64,000 nucleotides of DNA from Pseudomonas tumuqii (GCF_013184545.1 NZ_JAAOJA010000005.1:248001-312000); one strand, 5' to 3'; numbered from the stretch's first letter, positions 27,554-36,817 are shown. Made by a program: numbers and translations. The notes: generated from the letters alone by a model not told the origin.

Positions 27554-28147
27554 ATGGACATTTTCGGTATCGCGGTGTTGATCTTTCTGGTGACCGACCC
27601 GTTCGGCAATATCGCCATCTTTATCGCCGCGCTGAAGAACGTCGCGCCCAGGCGCCGGCTGTGGATAGCGGGGCGCGAGTTGCTCTGTGCCCTGGCCTTG
27701 CTCCTGCTGTTCCTTACCTTTGGTGACAAAGTACTCAGCGCCCTCGGCCTATCGCGCGAGGCAACCGCGATTGCCGGCGGTATCATCCTGTTCGTGATTG
27801 CCATGCGCCTGATCTTTCCCGGCCCGCAGGGCGTGCTCGGCGATGTACCGGACGGTGAGCCGATGCTGGTGCCGCTGGCCACCCCGGCGGTGGCCGGGCC
27901 CTCGGCGCTGGCGGTGCTGATGACCCTGCGCAATACCCATGAAGGGCCGCTCTGGGAACTCTACCTGGCCGTCATCCTGGCGTGGGCGGCGACCGCCTTT
28001 ATCCTGTTGCAGGCCTCGTTCCTGCAGCGTTTCCTCGGCCCACGCGGGTTGACCGCAGTGGAGCGACTGATGGGTATGCTGTTGATCATGCTCAGCGTCG
28101 ACATGCTGCTGGATAACCTGCAAAGCGTGTTGCATATCCGCCCATGA
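27554..28147 (+). CDS. MarC family integral membrane protein
   Basis: 197 residues with about six hydrophobic helices (FGIAVLIFLVTDPFGNIAIFIAAL at the N-terminus, then LALLLLFLTFG, AIAGGIILFVIAM and others). The conserved PFGN and TPAVAGPSA motifs of the MarC/YhgN family are present. Members are often listed as antibiotic-resistance or multiple-drug proteins, but transport has not been established for most. GAGGAG lies before the ATG. It overlaps the amidase gene by four bases (ATGA), so the two are co-translated. Confidence 0.87.
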   Translation: MDIFGIAVLIFLVTDPFGNIAIFIAALKNVAPRRRLWIAGRELLCALALLLLFLTFGDKVLSALGLSREATAIAGGIILFVIAMRLIFPGPQGVLGDVPDGEPMLVPLATPAVAGPSALAVLMTLRNTHEGPLWELYLAVILAWAATAFILLQASFLQRFLGPRGLTAVERLMGMLLIMLSVDMLLDNLQSVLHIRP

Positions 28148-28920
28148 GAGCCCTTTGTCTTGCCCTGTTGCTCACCCTGCTCGCCGGCTGTGCCAGCGGT
28201 CCGCGGATCGACAGCCGTTACACGGCGATCGGCCAGAACAGCCGGGTGCAGTACATCATCCTGCACTACACCTCGACCGATCTGCCGCGCTCCTTGCGCC
28301 TGCTGACCGAGGAAGAAGTCAGCAGCCATTACCTGATCGGCGCTGCACCGCCGACCATCTACCGCCTGGTCGATGAAAACCGCCGTGCCTGGCATGCCGG
28401 TGACAGCCAGTGGCAGGGGCGCACTTGGCTCAATAGCACCTCGATCGGTATCGAGCTGGTCAACCAGGGCTATTACGAGGGCCCTGCCGGACGCTACTGG
28501 CAACCCTATGCCCCGGCGCAGATCGACGCGCTGATCGAGCTGCTCAAGGACATCGTGCGCCGCCATCAGCTACCCCCCGGCAGCATCCTCGCGCACAGCG
28601 ACGTGGCGCCGCAGCGCAAGGTCGATCCGGGGCCGCTGTTCCCCTGGAAACGCCTGGCCGACGCCGGTCTGCTGCCCTGGCCGGACGCCCAGGCCGTGGC
28701 GCAGCAGCAGGCCTCGTTCAGCCAGAGCCTGCCCACGGTGGCCTGGTTTCAGCAGCAACTGCAGCGTCAGGGCTATCTGGTGCCCGCGCATGGCGAGCTG
28801 GATGAGGCCACGCGCAATGTGCTGGCCGCCTTCCAGATGAAGTACCGTCAGGCGCGCTACGACGGTGAGCCGGATGCCGAGACGGCGGCGCTGCTGCTGG
28901 TGCTCAACAGCCAGCCCTGA
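28144..28920 (+). CDS. ampDh2: N-acetylmuramoyl-L-alanine amidase, AmpD-like lipoprotein (AmpDh2)
   Basis: 258 residues with a lipoprotein signal and lipobox LLAGCASG, so it is predicted to be anchored in the outer membrane facing the periplasm. The amidase-2 domain has zinc ligands His in YIILHYTST, His in ILAHSDVAP and Asp in KVDPGPLFPW, with a catalytic Glu in GIELVNQGY. A C-terminal peptidoglycan-binding repeat (residues about 190-255, LDEATRNVLAAFQMKYR) follows. P. aeruginosa AmpDh2 has the same design and gene position. It recycles or trims wall peptides and can modulate AmpC beta-lactamase signalling. It converges on kinB. Confidence 0.92.
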   Translation: MRALCLALLLTLLAGCASGPRIDSRYTAIGQNSRVQYIILHYTSTDLPRSLRLLTEEEVSSHYLIGAAPPTIYRLVDENRRAWHAGDSQWQGRTWLNSTSIGIELVNQGYYEGPAGRYWQPYAPAQIDALIELLKDIVRRHQLPPGSILAHSDVAPQRKVDPGPLFPWKRLADAGLLPWPDAQAVAQQQASFSQSLPTVAWFQQQLQRQGYLVPAHGELDEATRNVLAAFQMKYRQARYDGEPDAETAALLLVLNSQP

Positions 28921-28928
28921 GCCCTGAA

Positions 28929-30704
28929 TCAGAGCGGCAGCTCCAGATAGAAGCGCGCGCCCTGTCCCGGTCGCGACTGCACGCCGATGCGCCCGCCGTG
29001 CAGCTGGGCGATCTCCTTGCACAGCGCCAGGCCGAGGCCGGCGCCGCCGGTCTTGCGGCCGACCTGGACGAACGGCTCGAATACCCGCGCCTGCTGGCTG
29101 TAGGGAATGCCCTCGCCATCATCTTCGACGGCCAGGATCATCCGCTGCCCCTGACGTCGTGCCAGCAGACGGATCTGCCCGTCGGCGTGGCTGTGGCGCA
29201 GGGCGTTGCCGAGCAGGTTGTCGAGGGCGCGCTCGATCTGCAGGCGATCCAGATCGATCTCCGGCAGCGCGCCGCCGACCTCGACGCTGAGCGTGACCCC
29301 GCGCTCGGCGGCCTGGGCGGCGAAGCGCTGTTGCGCCTGCTGCAGCAGTTGCTCGAGGTCGCAGGGGCGCCTGTCGAGTTGTTGCAGGCCGTTCTGGTAG
29401 CGCGAGAAATTCAGCAGGTCGTTGATCAGCCGGAGCAGGCGGCGCATTTCTTCGTCGACGGTGTGCAGCAGCTTGCTCTCGCGCGCCTCGGGCGGGAAGT
29501 GCAGGCGTTCCTGCAGCAGGCCGAAGGCCATGTGCATGCCGGTCACCGGGGTGCGCAGTTCATGCGAGGCGCGCAACACGAATTCGCTGCGCACGCGCTC
29601 GAAGGCGCGCTGTTCGGTGACGTCGTGCAGCACCATCACCGCACCGTGAACCCGTTCGTCGCTGAGGCTGACCGGGGTCAGGCTGTAGGTCAGCAGGCGG
29701 ACCTCGCCGTCGGCTTCGACCTCGAGGTCTTCCGGCGCCTGTTCCAGGCCTTCGCCGCGCATGACCCGTTGCAACTGCTCGTCCAGCCCCGGGCGCTGCA
29801 GGGCCTGGCTGATGCTCACGCCGCGCGGCTGGTCGTACCAGCCGAGCTGGCGCTGGGCAACCTGATTGAAGTGATCGAGCAGGCCGCTGCGGTCGAAAAT
29901 CAGCAGGCCGTCGTCGATGCTGTCGAGTACCGCCTGCAGGCGCCGTTGCTCGGTGAGCAGGGTCTCGACTTCGCTGTTCTTGAAGCGCCGCAGCGACTCG
30001 GCCATCACCCCGAAGCGCTGGCTCAGGGACGACAGTTCGGCGACCGGCGAAGGCGGCAGATGGACCTGGAAATCGCCCTGGCTGATCCGCTCGACCGCCA
30101 GGGTCAGGGCCTCGAGAGGCTGGCCGAAATGCTGGGCGATGCTGTGCGCGGTGACGAAACCGAGCAGCAGCACGGCCACGCCGATCAGGCCGAGCAGCGC
30201 GGCAATCAGGGTGGCGCGCTCCTGCGAACGCTGTTCGGAACTTTGCAGCGCGGCGAAGTAGCGCATTTGTACGGCATTGATGCGCTCGCGCAGGGCCTCC
30301 ACCGACTGGCCGAAGGCAGCGGAACCAAGCATCTCCTGGCGCACCGGCAAGGGTTTATCCAACAGCTGTTCGTAGAGCGCATAAGCGCGCTGGATCTCGC
30401 CCACGGCCTGGCGGTCGCGGTCGTCCAGAGCGCCTGCGCGGGTCTGCTCGAGCCAGTCGTTGAAACGCCGGTCGGAGGCCTGCAAGGCCTGGTGGTCGAG
30501 GTTTTCCGGCAACAGCAGGATCAGCTGCTTGCTCAGCTCCAGGCGCAGGCCGAGGGTGGCGTCGAGAATGCTCAGGTTGTGGGTCATCGCCTGGTTTTGC
30601 GTCTTGGTCAGCTGCAACACGCTGAACATGCCCAGCAGCAGGCCGAGCAAGGCCACGGTGATCAGCGCACTGCTGTTGAGGAAGAGCCGGCTGCGCAGCT
30701 TCAC
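28929..30704 (-). CDS. kinB: Sensor histidine kinase KinB
   Basis: 591 residues. Two membrane helices (about residues 10-32 and 168-190) frame a periplasmic sensor domain, followed by a HAMP region, a PAS segment (VLDSIDDGLLIFDRSGLLDHF), the dimerisation box SHELRTPVTG and the ATPase with N box NLLGNALRHS, DDGEGIP and GLGLALC. It is the partner of AlgB in alginate and virulence control; in P. aeruginosa it mainly acts as a phosphatase restraining AlgB. Its ATG overlaps the algB stop as ATGA. Confidence 0.93.
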   Translation of the reverse strand: MKLRSRLFLNSSALITVALLGLLLGMFSVLQLTKTQNQAMTHNLSILDATLGLRLELSKQLILLLPENLDHQALQASDRRFNDWLEQTRAGALDDRDRQAVGEIQRAYALYEQLLDKPLPVRQEMLGSAAFGQSVEALRERINAVQMRYFAALQSSEQRSQERATLIAALLGLIGVAVLLLGFVTAHSIAQHFGQPLEALTLAVERISQGDFQVHLPPSPVAELSSLSQRFGVMAESLRRFKNSEVETLLTEQRRLQAVLDSIDDGLLIFDRSGLLDHFNQVAQRQLGWYDQPRGVSISQALQRPGLDEQLQRVMRGEGLEQAPEDLEVEADGEVRLLTYSLTPVSLSDERVHGAVMVLHDVTEQRAFERVRSEFVLRASHELRTPVTGMHMAFGLLQERLHFPPEARESKLLHTVDEEMRRLLRLINDLLNFSRYQNGLQQLDRRPCDLEQLLQQAQQRFAAQAAERGVTLSVEVGGALPEIDLDRLQIERALDNLLGNALRHSHADGQIRLLARRQGQRMILAVEDDGEGIPYSQQARVFEPFVQVGRKTGGAGLGLALCKEIAQLHGGRIGVQSRPGQGARFYLELPL

Positions 30705-32044
30705 AGGTTGAACTGCTTGCGTTTGCGGTACAGGGTCGAGGCATCGATGCCGAGGGTTTTGGCCGCCTGGTCGAGGGTTTCGCTACTGCCCAGCACGGCG
30801 CTGATATGGGCTTTTTCCAGCTCTTCCAGGCTCATCGCGCTGCCGATGCGCAGGCCGTTGCCGTTCGGCTGCTCGCCGAGCCCCAGGTGGCTGACCTCGA
30901 CCAGCGGCTGGGTGCAGATGATGCTGGCGCGTTCGACCACATTGCGCAGTTCGCGGATGTTGCCGGGCCAGGCGTAGGCCAGTAACGCCGCGCGCGCCGC
31001 GTCACTGAAGCCCCGCACCGGGCGGGCATATTCCTTGACGAAGCGGGCGAGGAAACGGTCGGCCAGCGTTAGCAGGTCTTCGCTGCGCTCGCGTAGCGGT
31101 GGCAGCTTGAGGGTGATGACGTTGAGGCGGTAGAGCAGGTCTTCACGAAACTGACCGTCCTTGACCATGTCGTCCAGCATACGATTGGTGGCGGCAAGGA
31201 TGCGCACGTCGGCCTGGCGCGTCACCGGGTCGCCGACCCGCTCGTATTGCTTGTCCTGGATGAAACGCAGCAGCTTGGGTTGCAGGGTCAGCGGGAAGTC
31301 GCCGATCTCGTCGAGGAACAGGCTGCCGCCGTCGGCCTGATTGACCCGGCCGCGGGTGCTTTCACTGGCGCCGGTGAAGGCGCCGCGGCTGTGACCGAAC
31401 AGCTCGCTTTCCATCAGCTCGGCGGTCAGCGAGGGGCAGTTGATGGTCACGCAGAATTTTTTCGCCCGCCGGCTCCAGCCATGAATGGCCTGCGCCAGTT
31501 CGCCCTTGCCGGTACCGGATTCGCCGAGAATGAGGATATTGGCGTCGGTAGCGGCGACTTGGCGCGCGGTCTCCAGGATCGCCATCATCGCCGGGTTGTT
31601 CGAATCGAGATCCTGCTTGCTGTTGCGCACCTGGCCTTCCAGCGCTTCCAGGCGCGTGGACATGTGGCGCATTTCCAGCTGCTTGGCCGCCGCCACGCGC
31701 AGTTGCTCGGGGCTGCAGGGTTTGACCAGGTAATCCGCCGCCCCGGCCTGGATGGCGTCGACCGCGGTATCCACCGCCGACAGTGCGGTGACGATCACCA
31801 CGTGCATCCAGGGCGCCTGCACGCGCATCTGCGCCAGTACCTCGAGGCCGTTGTCCTCGCCCAGGCGCAGGTCGAGGAAGCACAAGTCGAACACCTGGCG
31901 TTGCAGCAGCGTTTCAGCCTGACTGGCACTGCTGGCCGTGGCAACCTGATGGCCGGCGTCCTCCAGGCAGTAACGGAAGGTGCGCAGGATCGCCGCTTCG
32001 TCATCGACCAGCAGGATGCGCCCGCCCGGTTGTGCTGCGTCCAT
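30701..32044 (-). CDS. algB: NtrC-family response regulator AlgB
   Basis: 447 residues. Receiver domain with phospho-acceptor Asp58 in CFLDLRLGEDNG, sigma-54 ATPase with Walker A GESGTGKGE, the GAFTGA loop in SRGAFTGAS and Walker B GGSLFLDEIGDF, then a C-terminal Fis-type HTH ending STLYRKRKQFNL. The start at 32044 is favoured by CTGGAG six bases before it; ATGs at 32050 and 32065 are in frame. It activates alginate genes in mucoid strains and, with KinB, quorum- and light-linked responses. First gene of algB-kinB. Confidence 0.94.
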   Translation of the reverse strand: MDAAQPGGRILLVDDEAAILRTFRYCLEDAGHQVATASSASQAETLLQRQVFDLCFLDLRLGEDNGLEVLAQMRVQAPWMHVVIVTALSAVDTAVDAIQAGAADYLVKPCSPEQLRVAAAKQLEMRHMSTRLEALEGQVRNSKQDLDSNNPAMMAILETARQVAATDANILILGESGTGKGELAQAIHGWSRRAKKFCVTINCPSLTAELMESELFGHSRGAFTGASESTRGRVNQADGGSLFLDEIGDFPLTLQPKLLRFIQDKQYERVGDPVTRQADVRILAATNRMLDDMVKDGQFREDLLYRLNVITLKLPPLRERSEDLLTLADRFLARFVKEYARPVRGFSDAARAALLAYAWPGNIRELRNVVERASIICTQPLVEVSHLGLGEQPNGNGLRIGSAMSLEELEKAHISAVLGSSETLDQAAKTLGIDASTLYRKRKQFNL

Positions 32045-32198
32045 GTCCATCTCCAGAGGCTGCATATAAGGATTAGTCCCGGCGATTTCGTGCAAGTTGC
32101 ATGACCAGTATGCGGCGATCTTGCAAAGTGCATGCTTGGACTTTTGGTTATATTTAATAAGGCATTGATATATAACGGTTAAATTTAAATCAATGGGC

Positions 32199-32214
32199 TG
32201 GCACAGGCTCTGCA
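32199..32214 (+). promoter_or_regulatory. Candidate sigma-54 promoter of the BON protein gene
   Basis: TGGCAC-AGGCT-CTGCA fits the -24/-12 consensus TGGCAC-N5-TTGCA with one mismatch and correct spacing between GG and GC. The predicted transcript would start near 32226, 50 bases before the ATG at 32277. AlgB, encoded divergently next door, is itself a sigma-54-type activator, though its usual promoters are not all sigma-54 dependent. Confidence 0.6.
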
Positions 32215-32276
32215 AGAGTCCACTCATACCGAGCTGCCACAGGCGGCTCTTAAGTGGATTCGACAGGAGTACTGCC

Positions 32277-33113
32277 ATGCATCAGTTGAAAACTCTGGCC
32301 CTGGCCACCGCGACCGCCGGTCTGTTCGCCTTCATGCCCCTGGCGGCCTACGCCGAGCAGGGCGACCTGAGCAGCCAGCTCACTGAAGCCCGCCAGGAAG
32401 GCTCGATCTGGACGGCGTTCGCCCTCAACCGCCACCTCAGCCCGTTCAAGATCGATGTGGATGTCGAGAACGGCAGCGCGCGGCTCACCGGCAGCGTGGA
32501 AAGCGCTGTCGAGCGCGATCTGGCCGAACAGGTCGCATTGGGCATCGAAGGGGTGAACAAGGTCGATAACCAGCTGAAAGTCGATCCGCAGATCGAACCG
32601 GCGGTCAGCAGCGAACCGACCCTGGCGCAGCGTTTCGATGACGCCACCCTGGTCGCCACGGTGAAATCCAAGCTGCTGTGGAACCGCAACACCGAAGGCC
32701 TGGACATCAAGGTGACCAGCGACAACGGTGTGGTGACCCTCAGTGGCAGCGCCCAGACGGCGGCGGCCAAGGAACTGGCCGGGCGCCTGGCGGCCAATAC
32801 CGAGGGCGTACGCCAGGTGCATAACCAGCTGAGCGTCAGCGCCACCGACACTACTGCGGGCAAAGCACAGAACGTCGCGAGTGATACCGGGGCGGCGATC
32901 AGCGATGCCTGGATCAGCAGCAAGGTCAAATCCAGCCTGCTCTACAACCGCAACGTCGACGGCCTGAATATCTCGGTGGCGACCAAGGCCGGTCAGGTCA
33001 CGCTCGGTGGCAGCGTGAAGAGCGAGGCCGAGAAGCAACTGGCCATCGAGACCGCACGCAGCATCCGCGGCGTAAAGGCGGTGGAAGCCGCGGACCTGAG
33101 CATCACGGACTAA
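32277..33113 (+). CDS. Periplasmic protein with three BON domains (OsmY-like)
   Basis: 278 residues with a signal peptide (MPLAAYA before EQGDLSS). Three BON domains are seen at about residues 35-100, 120-180 and 205-275, each with the pattern ...DxxLxxxVxxxLLxNRxxxGLxIxVxxxxGxVxLxGxV. BON proteins bind phospholipid or protect the envelope under osmotic stress; OsmY itself has two domains. The start at 32277 has AGGAG ten bases upstream. It stands divergent from algB, behind a sigma-54 promoter candidate, and precedes a set of small membrane proteins. Confidence 0.88.
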   Translation: MHQLKTLALATATAGLFAFMPLAAYAEQGDLSSQLTEARQEGSIWTAFALNRHLSPFKIDVDVENGSARLTGSVESAVERDLAEQVALGIEGVNKVDNQLKVDPQIEPAVSSEPTLAQRFDDATLVATVKSKLLWNRNTEGLDIKVTSDNGVVTLSGSAQTAAAKELAGRLAANTEGVRQVHNQLSVSATDTTAGKAQNVASDTGAAISDAWISSKVKSSLLYNRNVDGLNISVATKAGQVTLGGSVKSEAEKQLAIETARSIRGVKAVEAADLSITD

Positions 33114-33123
33114 AGGTTGCCCG

Positions 33124-33146
33124 CCGGGCGTGAGCGCCCGGTTCTG
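33124..33146 (+). terminator. Weak hairpin terminator after the BON gene
   Basis: CCGGGCG and CGCCCGG arms around TGAG followed by TTCTGT; the T-run is poor. Confidence 0.4.
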
Positions 33147-33452
33147 TCCGGGTTGTGCGCCGGCCGAACGCAGGGGTGAACTCGGGCCGTCGACCTGGCC
33201 GGTTGGCGCCACAGGGATGTTTCTCCCCGACCGTCGTGCAAAACGCCCGGCGGCCGGCGAGGGATCGTGCGGATGCTCGTAATCGTTGCTGAATTTATTT
33301 TTATCTTGTTGATTTTAATGATTTTATTTTCTGTATGGATGGCATGCCTACTGCGCACGTCCGCTGCAATAGTCAGGCTGCAAGCACCCAGCGCCAGCAT
33401 CCATGCCGGCCGGGCACCGGACAACCCAGACAAGCCTGGGAGGAGTTTCAGG
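33147..33452. other. Gene-poor stretch with an AT-rich island
   Basis: About 306 bases. Bases 33288-33343 are strongly AT-rich within a GC-rich genome and can be read in frame with the next gene as a hydrophobic segment (MLVIVAEFIFILLILMILF). It may be a promoter region, or the start of a longer membrane protein whose first codon would be GTG at 33267. Confidence 0.5.
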
Positions 33453-33713
33453 ATGAGTCGCCGTCATTTCGATCTCGCGTTAAGCGATAAGTGCTTGCTG
33501 GTTGGCAGCGCGTTGCTGCTGGCGCTGATTGGGCTGGTGCTGAGTCGGGAGACCGATGTGACTGCGCCCCGTGCCGTGCTGACGACTCCAGCCCTACCGA
33601 CAGGCGCCGCGCCGGGTGGTATGACGGCGGTCCGGCGGGTGCAGCAGATCAGCAGCGATAGCCTGGCGCCGGTCTGGAGCGACCCTGCGCGTCACGCCGG
33701 CTGGGTCTTCTAG
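33453..33713 (+). CDS. Small membrane protein, unknown function
   Basis: 86 residues beginning [18 protein letters not shown], one predicted transmembrane helix ([17 protein letters not shown], residues 16-32), then a Pro/Ala-rich tail ending HAGWVF. GGAGGAG six to seven bases before the ATG supports this start; the frame is open further upstream through the AT-rich island. I do not recognise a family. It precedes two more small membrane genes. Confidence 0.5.
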   Translation: MSRRHFDLALSDKCLLVGSALLLALIGLVLSRETDVTAPRAVLTTPALPTGAAPGGMTAVRRVQQISSDSLAPVWSDPARHAGWVF

Positions 33714-33715
33714 GC

Positions 33716-34006
33716 ATGTTCATGGCGCTGCAGGCGAGCAAGGCGGCCTTTTGCGCGATCGTCCTGCTGCTGGTTGTTTTGCTGGCTCTGTCCGGCGTGA
33801 TGCTCGGCGGTACGGTGCTGGCCGGCCAATCGCTGTGGGGCAGTCGCGCGAAGGTGGATGTCGAGCCGCGTCAGCCGTGCGGCGCACGGGGCGGCGGGCC
33901 AGGCAGCGCTGGCCAGGCACTGGCAATGCCCGAGCTGGAACGTCGACTATTGAATTCGAGTCAAATACTGCGAGACCTCACGCACCAAGGAGAAACGCCA
34001 TGTTGA
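33716..34006 (+). CDS. Small hydrophobic protein, doubtful
   Basis: 96 residues if started at 33716, or 94 from the ATG at 33722. The N-terminal segment [21 protein letters not shown] is hydrophobic; the remainder is Gly/Ala/Arg-rich. No strong ribosome site. It begins two bases after the previous stop and runs seven bases into the DUF1328 gene, which could reflect translational coupling or chance. Included with low confidence. Confidence 0.35.
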   Translation: MFMALQASKAAFCAIVLLLVVLLALSGVMLGGTVLAGQSLWGSRAKVDVEPRQPCGARGGGPGSAGQALAMPELERRLLNSSQILRDLTHQGETPC

Positions 34007-34164
34007 GCTGGGCCATAACTTTTCTGATCATCGCCATCGTCGCTGCCGTACTGGGTTTCGGTGGTATCGCCGGCACTGCCACGGGTATCGCGAAGATTCT
34101 GTTCGTGGTGTTCCTGGTGATGTTCATCGTGTCATTCATCATGGGCCGCCGCCCGCGGGGCTAA
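34000..34164 (+). CDS. DUF1328 (YtjA-type) small membrane protein
   Basis: 54 residues, almost entirely hydrophobic: [39 protein letters not shown], terminal GRRPRG. The [11 protein letters not shown] loop between two helices is diagnostic of DUF1328/UPF0391. AAGGAG precedes the ATG. Homologues are stress-linked in several proteobacteria, but the function is unknown. It is found near BON-type stress proteins here. Confidence 0.9.
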   Translation: MLSWAITFLIIAIVAAVLGFGGIAGTATGIAKILFVVFLVMFIVSFIMGRRPRG

Positions 34165-34340
34165 CAATCACCCATGGCGCCAGCTCGTCGCCGCCTGGCT
34201 GCTGTTGGGCGGTGCGGGCCTGCTGACGCCTACGAGCAGGGCGGCGCCCGGTTAATTTAGGGCATTGCCTTGCTGCGGCCGCACAACCTGGCCGCGACCC
34301 CCTTGAGCCGCGCTATCATCCGCGCATTGATCGGGGGTGG

Positions 34341-35573
34341 ATGATGCTGAACGGCTTGTGGCTGGGATTTTTCGTGGTGGCAGCGCTGGCAGGGCTGTCG
34401 CGCTGGTTGCTGGGGGACGAGCCGGCGGTGTTCGCCGCCATGGTCGAGAGCCTGTTCGCCATGGCCAAGCTGTCGGTCGAGGTCATGGTGTTGCTGTTCG
34501 GCACCTTGACCCTGTGGCTCGGCCTGCTGCGCATCGCCGAGAAGGCCGGCCTGGTGGACGCCTTGGCGCGCCTGCTCGGCCCGCTATTCGCCCGGCTGAT
34601 GCCGGAGGTGCCGCGCGGCCATCCGGCGCTCGGCCTGATCACCATGAACTTCGCCGCCAACGGCCTGGGCCTGGACAACGCCGCCACCCCGATCGGCCTG
34701 AAAGCCATGCGTGCGCTGCAGGAACTCAACCCCAGCAGCACCACGGCGAGCAACGCGCAGATCCTCTTCCTGGTGCTCAACGCCTCGTCGCTGACCCTAT
34801 TGCCTGTGTCGATCTTCATGTACCGGGTACAGCAGGGCGCGCCCGACCCGACCCTGGTGTTCCTGCCGATCCTGCTGGCCACCAGCGCCTCGACCCTGGT
34901 CGGCCTGCTCTCGGTAGCGCTGATGCAGCGCCTGCGCCTGTGGGATCCGGTGGTGCTGGCTTACCTGATCCCCGGTGCGCTGCTGCTCGGCAGCTTCATG
35001 GCGCTGCTTGCCGGCATGTCGGCCACGGCGCTGGCAGCGCTGTCGTCGCTGCTCGGCAACCTGACCCTGTTCGGCGTGGTCCTGAGCTTCGTGGTGATCG
35101 GCGCGCTGAAGAAGGTGGCGGTTTACGAGCAGTTCATCGAAGGCGCGCGCGAAGGCTTCGACGTGGCCAAGAGCCTGCTGCCCTACCTGGTGGCGATGCT
35201 CTGCGCGATTGGTGTGTTGCGTGCCTCTGGCGCCCTGGAGTTCGGCCTCGACGGCATCCGCTGGCTGGTCGAGTGGTTCGGCTGGGATACGCGCTTCGTC
35301 GAGGCGCTGCCCACTGCCCTGGTCAAGCCGTTCTCCGGCAGCGCGGCGCGCGCCATGCTGATCGAAACCATGCAGAGCCAGGGCGTCGATAGCTTCCCGG
35401 CGCTGGTCGCGGCGACCGTGCAGGGCAGCACCGAGACCACCTTCTACGTGCTCGCCGTGTACTTCGGTGCGGTCGGCATCCAGCGCGTGCGCCACGCCGT
35501 CGGCTGCGCCCTGCTGGCCGAACTGGCCGGGGTGCTGGCGGCGATTGCGGTGTGTTACTGGTTCTTTGGCTGA
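34341..35573 (+). CDS. SpmA-SpmB fused membrane protein (nucleoside-recognition family)
   Basis: 410 residues with about ten hydrophobic helices. The N-terminal half resembles spore maturation protein A (MNFAANGLGLDNAATPIGLKAM), and the C-terminal half resembles SpmB (VKPFSGSAARAML and the terminal VAATVQGSTETTFYVLAVYFGAVG), each with a Gate domain. Fused SpmA-SpmB proteins are common in non-sporulating proteobacteria; substrate unknown. ATGs at 34341 and 34344 are both possible. Confidence 0.85.
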   Translation: MMLNGLWLGFFVVAALAGLSRWLLGDEPAVFAAMVESLFAMAKLSVEVMVLLFGTLTLWLGLLRIAEKAGLVDALARLLGPLFARLMPEVPRGHPALGLITMNFAANGLGLDNAATPIGLKAMRALQELNPSSTTASNAQILFLVLNASSLTLLPVSIFMYRVQQGAPDPTLVFLPILLATSASTLVGLLSVALMQRLRLWDPVVLAYLIPGALLLGSFMALLAGMSATALAALSSLLGNLTLFGVVLSFVVIGALKKVAVYEQFIEGAREGFDVAKSLLPYLVAMLCAIGVLRASGALEFGLDGIRWLVEWFGWDTRFVEALPTALVKPFSGSAARAMLIETMQSQGVDSFPALVAATVQGSTETTFYVLAVYFGAVGIQRVRHAVGCALLAELAGVLAAIAVCYWFFG

Positions 35574-35634
35574 CCGGCGCCGCCGCCAGGCGTCGACCGC
35601 TCAGGGGAGCACTGCGATGCTGGCGAGACACTGG

Positions 35635-35752
35635 TGGGAGGGGCTTTCGGTTCGGGCATCCTGCTTCGCTCTACCTCCTGCATCCCTGCAGTCGTAGCCG
35701 CGAAAGTCGCGATCAAGGGCGCTGCGCGCCAGCGCCGCTAAAGCGCCTCCCA
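35635..35752. repeat. REP/REPIN-like inverted repeat
   Basis: TGGGAGGGGCTTT at 35635-35647 and AAAGCGCCTCCCA at 35740-35752 form an inverted pair with a TAGCCGCGA-type segment between. The same core, TGTGGGAGGGGCTTTAGCCGCGA, occurs inside recC at 50785. It lies between two convergent genes. Confidence 0.65.
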
Positions 35753-35782
35753 TGGTCAATTTGTAGTGGTCCAGTTTGCCGG

Positions 35783-36817
35783 CTATTCCACTACCTTGAA
35801 GCGCAGCACGCCGATCATCTGCCCGGCCTCGGTCATGACCTGCACCTGCCAGTTGCCGAGCGGGTCGGCGGGGAAGTTCTGCTTGTGGGTCCAGGCGCGG
35901 TAGCCTTTCTCGCGGCCACCGTGGATGTCCAGGGCGATATGCTCGCCGGCCCGGCCGTTGTGGCGCCAGACGTGGTAGATGCGTTCGTTCAAGCCGCGCG
36001 GCGCGTTGATCGCTGTGTAGGCGAACAGGCCCTGGTTGCGCAATTGCGCGGCACTGAGCTGCTTCAGCCTGGTGCCCGGCGCGCGGTTGCGGTCATCGAA
36101 CTCAGTGGTCACTGCGACCTCGGTCAGCCACAGCGTCGCCGGCGGCACCCAGAAGCGTACCAGCCAGCCGGTCGCGCCCAGCGCCAGGGTCAAACCGACC
36201 AGCAGCACGCCGCGCCACCAGCGCTGCACGGTGATGATCCCGATCAGGCTGGGAAACGACAGGATCACCGCAGTGGCCAGGGCCAACTGGTAACTCTGCG
36301 GGGTGGTCAGCTTGAAGATGATCGGCAGGGCGGTGAGCATGACCGCGAACAGCGCCAGGGTGTGATAGGCGAGGAACAGCCAGCGCCGCGGCGCCAGCCA
36401 CTTGTAGTACAGCGGGTCGATGATCGAGACCAGCGCGGCCAGCGCCAGCACGGCGCTGAACAGCGCCTGGCCGCTGTTCCAGGTGGTGGTGATGAAGAAG
36501 AACGGCAGGACGAAGAACAGGCTTTCCTGGTGGATCATCTGGGTCGCGTAGCGCAGCAGCGGCGGCGGCAGCTCGAAGCCGAACCAGCGGGCGATCTGCT
36601 CGCGCAGGATGTTTTCCAGGATCAGCCACAGCCAGCTGACCAGCATCACCGTGGCCAGCACCTGGGCCAGTTCGGCCTGACGCTCGACCAGCAGAAAACT
36701 CGCCAGCCCCGAGGCAAAACCGAAGATCGCCACCAGCCCCGGATTGCGCTGGATCAGGGCGAACAGACGAAGCAGCTGGATTTTTCCGCGCGCGAGTAGG
36801 GGCAAGGGCAGGCTCAT
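35783..36817 (-). CDS. DUF5924/DUF2914 family membrane protein
   Basis: 344 residues. The N-terminal half has about seven hydrophobic helices (DUF5924 region), and the C-terminal third is a soluble DUF2914 domain with the pattern FAYTAINAPRGLNERIYHVW, HIALDIHGG and WQVQVMTEAGQMIGVLRF. DUF2914 is a beta domain thought to face the periplasm. Function unknown. It is a single gene, convergent with the SpmA-SpmB fusion. Confidence 0.78.
   Translation of the reverse strand: MSLPLPLLARGKIQLLRLFALIQRNPGLVAIFGFASGLASFLLVERQAELAQVLATVMLVSWLWLILENILREQIARWFGFELPPPLLRYATQMIHQESLFFVLPFFFITTTWNSGQALFSAVLALAALVSIIDPLYYKWLAPRRWLFLAYHTLALFAVMLTALPIIFKLTTPQSYQLALATAVILSFPSLIGIITVQRWWRGVLLVGLTLALGATGWLVRFWVPPATLWLTEVAVTTEFDDRNRAPGTRLKQLSAAQLRNQGLFAYTAINAPRGLNERIYHVWRHNGRAGEHIALDIHGGREKGYRAWTHKQNFPADPLGNWQVQVMTEAGQMIGVLRFKVVE

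Noticed and set aside
34165..34340. Possible small gene between DUF1328 and the SpmA-SpmB fusion.
   Set aside because: No frame with a ribosome site or recognisable pattern.
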